In this document: positions 6,343-8,496 of the stretch, piece by piece
Layout: each line of letters opens with the position of its first letter
How positions within the stretch are numbered: the stretch's first letter is position 1
DNA from: an uncultured Bryobacteraceae bacterium
Lineage (GTDB): Bacteria; Acidobacteriota; Terriglobia; Bryobacterales; Bryobacteraceae
Length of the DNA: 8,496 nucleotides
Direction: 5' to 3'
NCBI GenBank assembly: GCA_937921835.1
Contig: CAKZVG010000021.1
Location: 1 to 8,496 of the forward strand
The notes under the pieces: model-generated
Databases searched by the model: none
What the model was told of the DNA's origin: nothing
What the model saw: the letters and a program-made list of their open reading frames with translations, nothing else
Position numbers and translations under genes: made by a program

Positions 6343-8204
6343 GGGTGGTCATCGTTTCGAATTACTACCATCCGGAGAGCGTGGGCGCGGGCATCTGGGT
6401 GACACAACTGGCCCGGGACCTGGCCGCGCGGGGCCACCAGGTAACGGTTGTGACCTCCTTTCCGAGCTATCCCGCCGGGCGGATCTTTCCCGGTTACCGC
6501 AACCGGCTGGCGGCGCGCGAGAGCATCGGCGGCGTGGAGGTCATCCGCACCCTGACCCTGGCCACGCCATCGAAAGCCTTTGTGGCGCGCCTGGCCGCCT
6601 TCGGCACGTTCTGCCTGTCGGCCGCGCCCGGCTATTGGCGCTGGCGGCGCCCGGCCGATGTGGTCTACGCCATTCTGCCGCCGCTTCCGCTGGGCGCCGC
6701 CGCCTGGGCCATCGCCAGGTTTTCCGGAGCGAAGCTGGTGGTGAACGTCCAGGACATTTACCCGGACGTCGCGGTTTCGCTCGGCTACCTGCGCAACCGC
6801 CCGGCGATCGCCTTCTTCCGCTTCCTGGAGCGCTGGATCTACCGCCGCGCCGAGGCGGTGACTGTGATCTCGCCGGGTTTCCGCGACAACCTGCTGGCCA
6901 AGGGAGTCCCGGCCGGAAAGATCCGCCTTACGCCGAACTGGGCCGATCCGGACGAGATCGCGCCGGGTGAAAAGCACAGCGCCTTCCGGCGCGAGACCGG
7001 GGCCGGCGACGGCCTGCTGGTGGTCTATTCGGGCGGGCTGACGCACAACGCGGAACTGGACACGGTGCTCGATGCGGCGGCGCTGCTCGAGCGACGGCCG
7101 GTGATGTTCGCCCTGGTGGGGGACGGGGTGCGCAAACCGGCGCTGGAGGCGCGCGCCGCAGCGCTCGGCCTGGACAACGTCCGCTTCCTTCCTTTCCAGC
7201 CGCTGGAACGCTACGCCGAGGTGCTGGCGGCGGCCGACGTGACGCTGGCCACGCTGAACGCGGCGGCGGCCATCGCCTCGGCGCCGTCGAAGATCTACAA
7301 GCAGATGGCGGCCGCGCGCCCGGTGGTGGCCATCGCCGCCGCGGCAAGCGAACTGGCCCGGCTGATCGCCAGGGCCGGATGCGGCAGGAGCGTGGCGCCT
7401 GGGGACGCGGCCGGGCTGGCGTCGGTGCTCGAACATGCGCTCGAGGACCGCGCTGCCTGGGCGCAAATGGGGCGCCGCGGGCGCGAGTATCTGGAGCGGC
7501 ACTGCGGCCGCCGGCAGGCGGTTCAGCGGATCGAGGCGGTGCTCTCAGAAGTGGTGAGCCTGCGCCCGGCCGCGCCGCGGCGGTGGTCCGGGGTTGCCTT
7601 CCGGCTCCGCGACCTCTTACTGGCCGCGCCGCTGCTGGTGCTGCTGTCGCCCTTGCTGGCGCTGTGCGCGCTGGCGGTGCGGCTGTCCTCGCCCGGTCCG
7701 GTGCTGTTCCGCCAGCAGCGCCTGGGCTTGCACGGCCACCCCTTTGAGCTGCTCAAGTTCCGCAGCATGATCCACAACGCGCCCGACTGGCGCCTGCCGG
7801 ACGGCTCGGCCTACTCGGGCGGGGACGATCCGCGCCTGACGCGCGTGGGCCGCTTTCTCAGGCGCACCAGCCTGGACGAACTGCCGCAATTGCTTAACGT
7901 GTTGCGGGGAGAAATGAGCCTGGTGGGCCCGCGCCCGGACCAGGTGGACCAACTGCGTTTCTATAGCGAAACGGAACGGCGCAAGCTGAGCGTCAAGCCG
8001 GGCATCACGGGACTGGCGCAGATCAGCGGGCGCAACGCCATTTCCTGGGAGCGGCGCAAGGCGCTCGACGTCGAATACGCGCGCCGCCGGTCGTTCGCTT
8101 TCGACCTGGCGATTCTGGCCCGCACGCTTCCCTATGTGCTGCTAAGAAGGGACATCCACACGCATGACGGCGATCCTGACACCCTCGCCCGGGCCACGGA
8201 TTGA
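6339..8204 (+). CDS. Bifunctional fusion: WbuB-like GT4 glycosyltransferase + monotopic phosphoglycosyl transferase
   Basis: This 621-residue protein has two domains in one uninterrupted frame. Residues 1 to about 400 are a GT4 domain: [13 protein letters not shown] start, DIYPD (139-143), PNWAD (199-203), YSGG (230-233), GDGVRK (261-266) and [10 protein letters not shown] (316-325). This is the WbuB/WcaI-like layout, in which the second Glu of EX7E is often not kept; Lys/Gln stand there here. A Pro/Arg-rich linker (406-418) leads to a bacterial sugar transferase domain: a re-entrant membrane helix (423-448) with the Ser437-Pro438 break, [19 protein letters not shown] (473-477), the catalytic D513-E514 in [15 protein letters not shown] (526-533) and [14 protein letters not shown] (553-566). 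The PGT domain should make undecaprenyl-PP-sugar at the inner-membrane cytoplasmic face and the GT4 domain probably adds the next sugar. The start at 6339 has strong tandem GGAGG sites and an ATGA overlap with the preceding stop. It is the only initiating transferase in the window. Confidence 0.93.
   Translation: MRVVIVSNYYHPESVGAGIWVTQLARDLAARGHQVTVVTSFPSYPAGRIFPGYRNRLAARESIGGVEVIRTLTLATPSKAFVARLAAFGTFCLSAAPGYWRWRRPADVVYAILPPLPLGAAAWAIARFSGAKLVVNVQDIYPDVAVSLGYLRNRPAIAFFRFLERWIYRRAEAVTVISPGFRDNLLAKGVPAGKIRLTPNWADPDEIAPGEKHSAFRRETGAGDGLLVVYSGGLTHNAELDTVLDAAALLERRPVMFALVGDGVRKPALEARAAALGLDNVRFLPFQPLERYAEVLAAADVTLATLNAAAAIASAPSKIYKQMAAARPVVAIAAAASELARLIARAGCGRSVAPGDAAGLASVLEHALEDRAAWAQMGRRGREYLERHCGRRQAVQRIEAVLSEVVSLRPAAPRRWSGVAFRLRDLLLAAPLLVLLSPLLALCALAVRLSSPGPVLFRQQRLGLHGHPFELLKFRSMIHNAPDWRLPDGSAYSGGDDPRLTRVGRFLRRTSLDELPQLLNVLRGEMSLVGPRPDQVDQLRFYSETERRKLSVKPGITGLAQISGRNAISWERRKALDVEYARRRSFAFDLAILARTLPYVLLRRDIHTHDGDPDTLARATD
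7593..8201 (+). other. PGT (bacterial sugar transferase) domain of the fusion protein
   Basis: This part of the fusion gene alone would be about 203 residues, the size of a minimal stand-alone monotopic PGT such as PglC. All diagnostic parts are present: the re-entrant helix with a Ser-Pro kink, the catalytic Asp-Glu pair (bases 7875-7880), and the GPRP and KPGITG motifs. It has no four-helix N-terminal membrane part of the kind seen in WcaJ/WbaP-type long PGTs; the GT4 domain occupies that position instead. Confidence 0.85.
8147..8152 (+). promoter_or_regulatory. Shine-Dalgarno AAGGGA for the overlapping acetyltransferase gene
   Basis: AAGGGA (within AAGAAGGGA) lies 11 nt before the ATG at 8164, inside the 3' end of the PGT coding sequence. 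Together with the absence of a better in-frame start before the conserved WDTAQFGF block, it supports a 41-nt gene overlap. The spacing is on the long side. Confidence 0.45.
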
Positions 8205-8496
8205 CGGGGCCGGCGGCGTTGCCGCCTGGAGCCGCCTTGAATGGGATACGGCGCAATTCGGCTTTCCCGCCGCCCGCGTCGAGCCGCTGGAAGCGGCGGG
8301 CGGCTATTGGGATGCGCGCGCGCGCCAGCGGGTGCGGCTCGGCCGTGCGGTCGAGGAGTGCCGGCAGGCGGGCATCCGCCACCTGACGGCGCGCGTGGAT
8401 GCCGGCGACGCGGCATCCATCCACGCCCTGGAGGAATCCGGCTTCGAGCTGATCGACGGGATTCTGACGTTTCATCTTCGCCTGGAGGCGGTGGCG
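8164..8496 (+). CDS. GNAT-type N-acetyltransferase, WecD-like, N-terminal part (cut by window end)
   Basis: The frame is open from the ATG at 8164 to the last base, 111 codons without a stop. The visible protein has SRLEWDTAQFGF (23-34), matching the L-x-WD-(S/T)-x-FFG block near the start of WecD-like acetyltransferases. It continues through a helix (about 53-70) to a strand HLTARVDAGD (73-82) and a helix-strand unit SIHALEESGFELID (85-98), the usual GNAT layout before the acetyl-CoA site, which would lie beyond the window. WecD acetylates the 4-amino group of a dTDP-dideoxy amino sugar. Beside a PGT-containing gene, N-acetylation of the amino sugar that starts the repeat unit is a reasonable guess, but the substrate is not shown by this sequence. 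The gene overlaps the fusion gene by 41 nt in another frame, a longer overlap than elsewhere in the operon. Confidence 0.68.
   Translation, partial: MTAILTPSPGPRIDGAGGVAAWSRLEWDTAQFGFPAARVEPLEAAGGYWDARARQRVRLGRAVEECRQAGIRHLTARVDAGDAASIHALEESGFELIDGILTFHLRLEAVA

Noticed and set aside
7611..7622. Rare TTA leucine codon near the GT4-PGT junction as a possible regulatory codon
   Set aside because: TTA-based regulation is known in Streptomyces (bldA). Nothing here indicates that lineage, and a single rare codon in a GC-rich gene is not evidence of control.

Overview
The window is a densely packed, GC-rich, single-strand segment of a Wzx/Wzy-type cell-surface polysaccharide (exopolysaccharide or capsule) locus. 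All seven recognisable genes are on the + strand. Gaps between them are 3 nt or less, or the genes overlap, so they are probably one operon. No RNA gene, insertion sequence, CRISPR array, promoter or terminator could be supported, and there is no non-coding stretch longer than a few bases. The first and last genes are cut by the window edges.

Organism: the very high GC content, the single polypeptide joining a Wzz-type chain-length domain to a tyrosine autokinase, and the Wzx/Wzy logic suggest a Gram-negative-type bacterium with a high-GC genome. The overall style (Tyr-rich kinase tail, compact GT4-rich operon) made me think of Acidobacteriota (Bryobacter/Solibacter-like). That is an impression, not a demonstrated assignment.

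Layout: (1) 2-1189, 3' part of a polysaccharide co-polymerase/BY-kinase; (2) 1193-2563, Wzx-like flippase; (3) 2565-3758, GT4 glycosyltransferase; (4) 3751-5154, Wzy-like polymerase; (5) 5158-6342, second GT4 glycosyltransferase; (6) 6339-8204, a two-domain protein joining a WbuB-like GT4 to a monotopic phosphoglycosyl transferase (initiating sugar-phosphate transferase); (7) 8164 to the end, N-terminal part of a GNAT-type acetyltransferase resembling WecD-like sugar N-acetyltransferases.

How they work together (inferred from family knowledge): the C-terminal domain of gene 6 loads the first sugar-phosphate onto undecaprenyl phosphate. The fused GT4 domain and the GT4 enzymes of genes 3 and 5 extend the lipid-linked repeat unit. 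Wzx flips it, Wzy polymerises it in the periplasm, and the co-polymerase/kinase controls chain length and export through phosphorylation of its tyrosine tail. The GNAT protein may N-acetylate an amino-sugar precursor.

The most notable points are the GT4-PGT fusion and an 11-bp tandem repeat exactly at the gene 5/gene 6 junction. Loss of one repeat unit would remove the stop codon and fuse genes 5 and 6 in frame.
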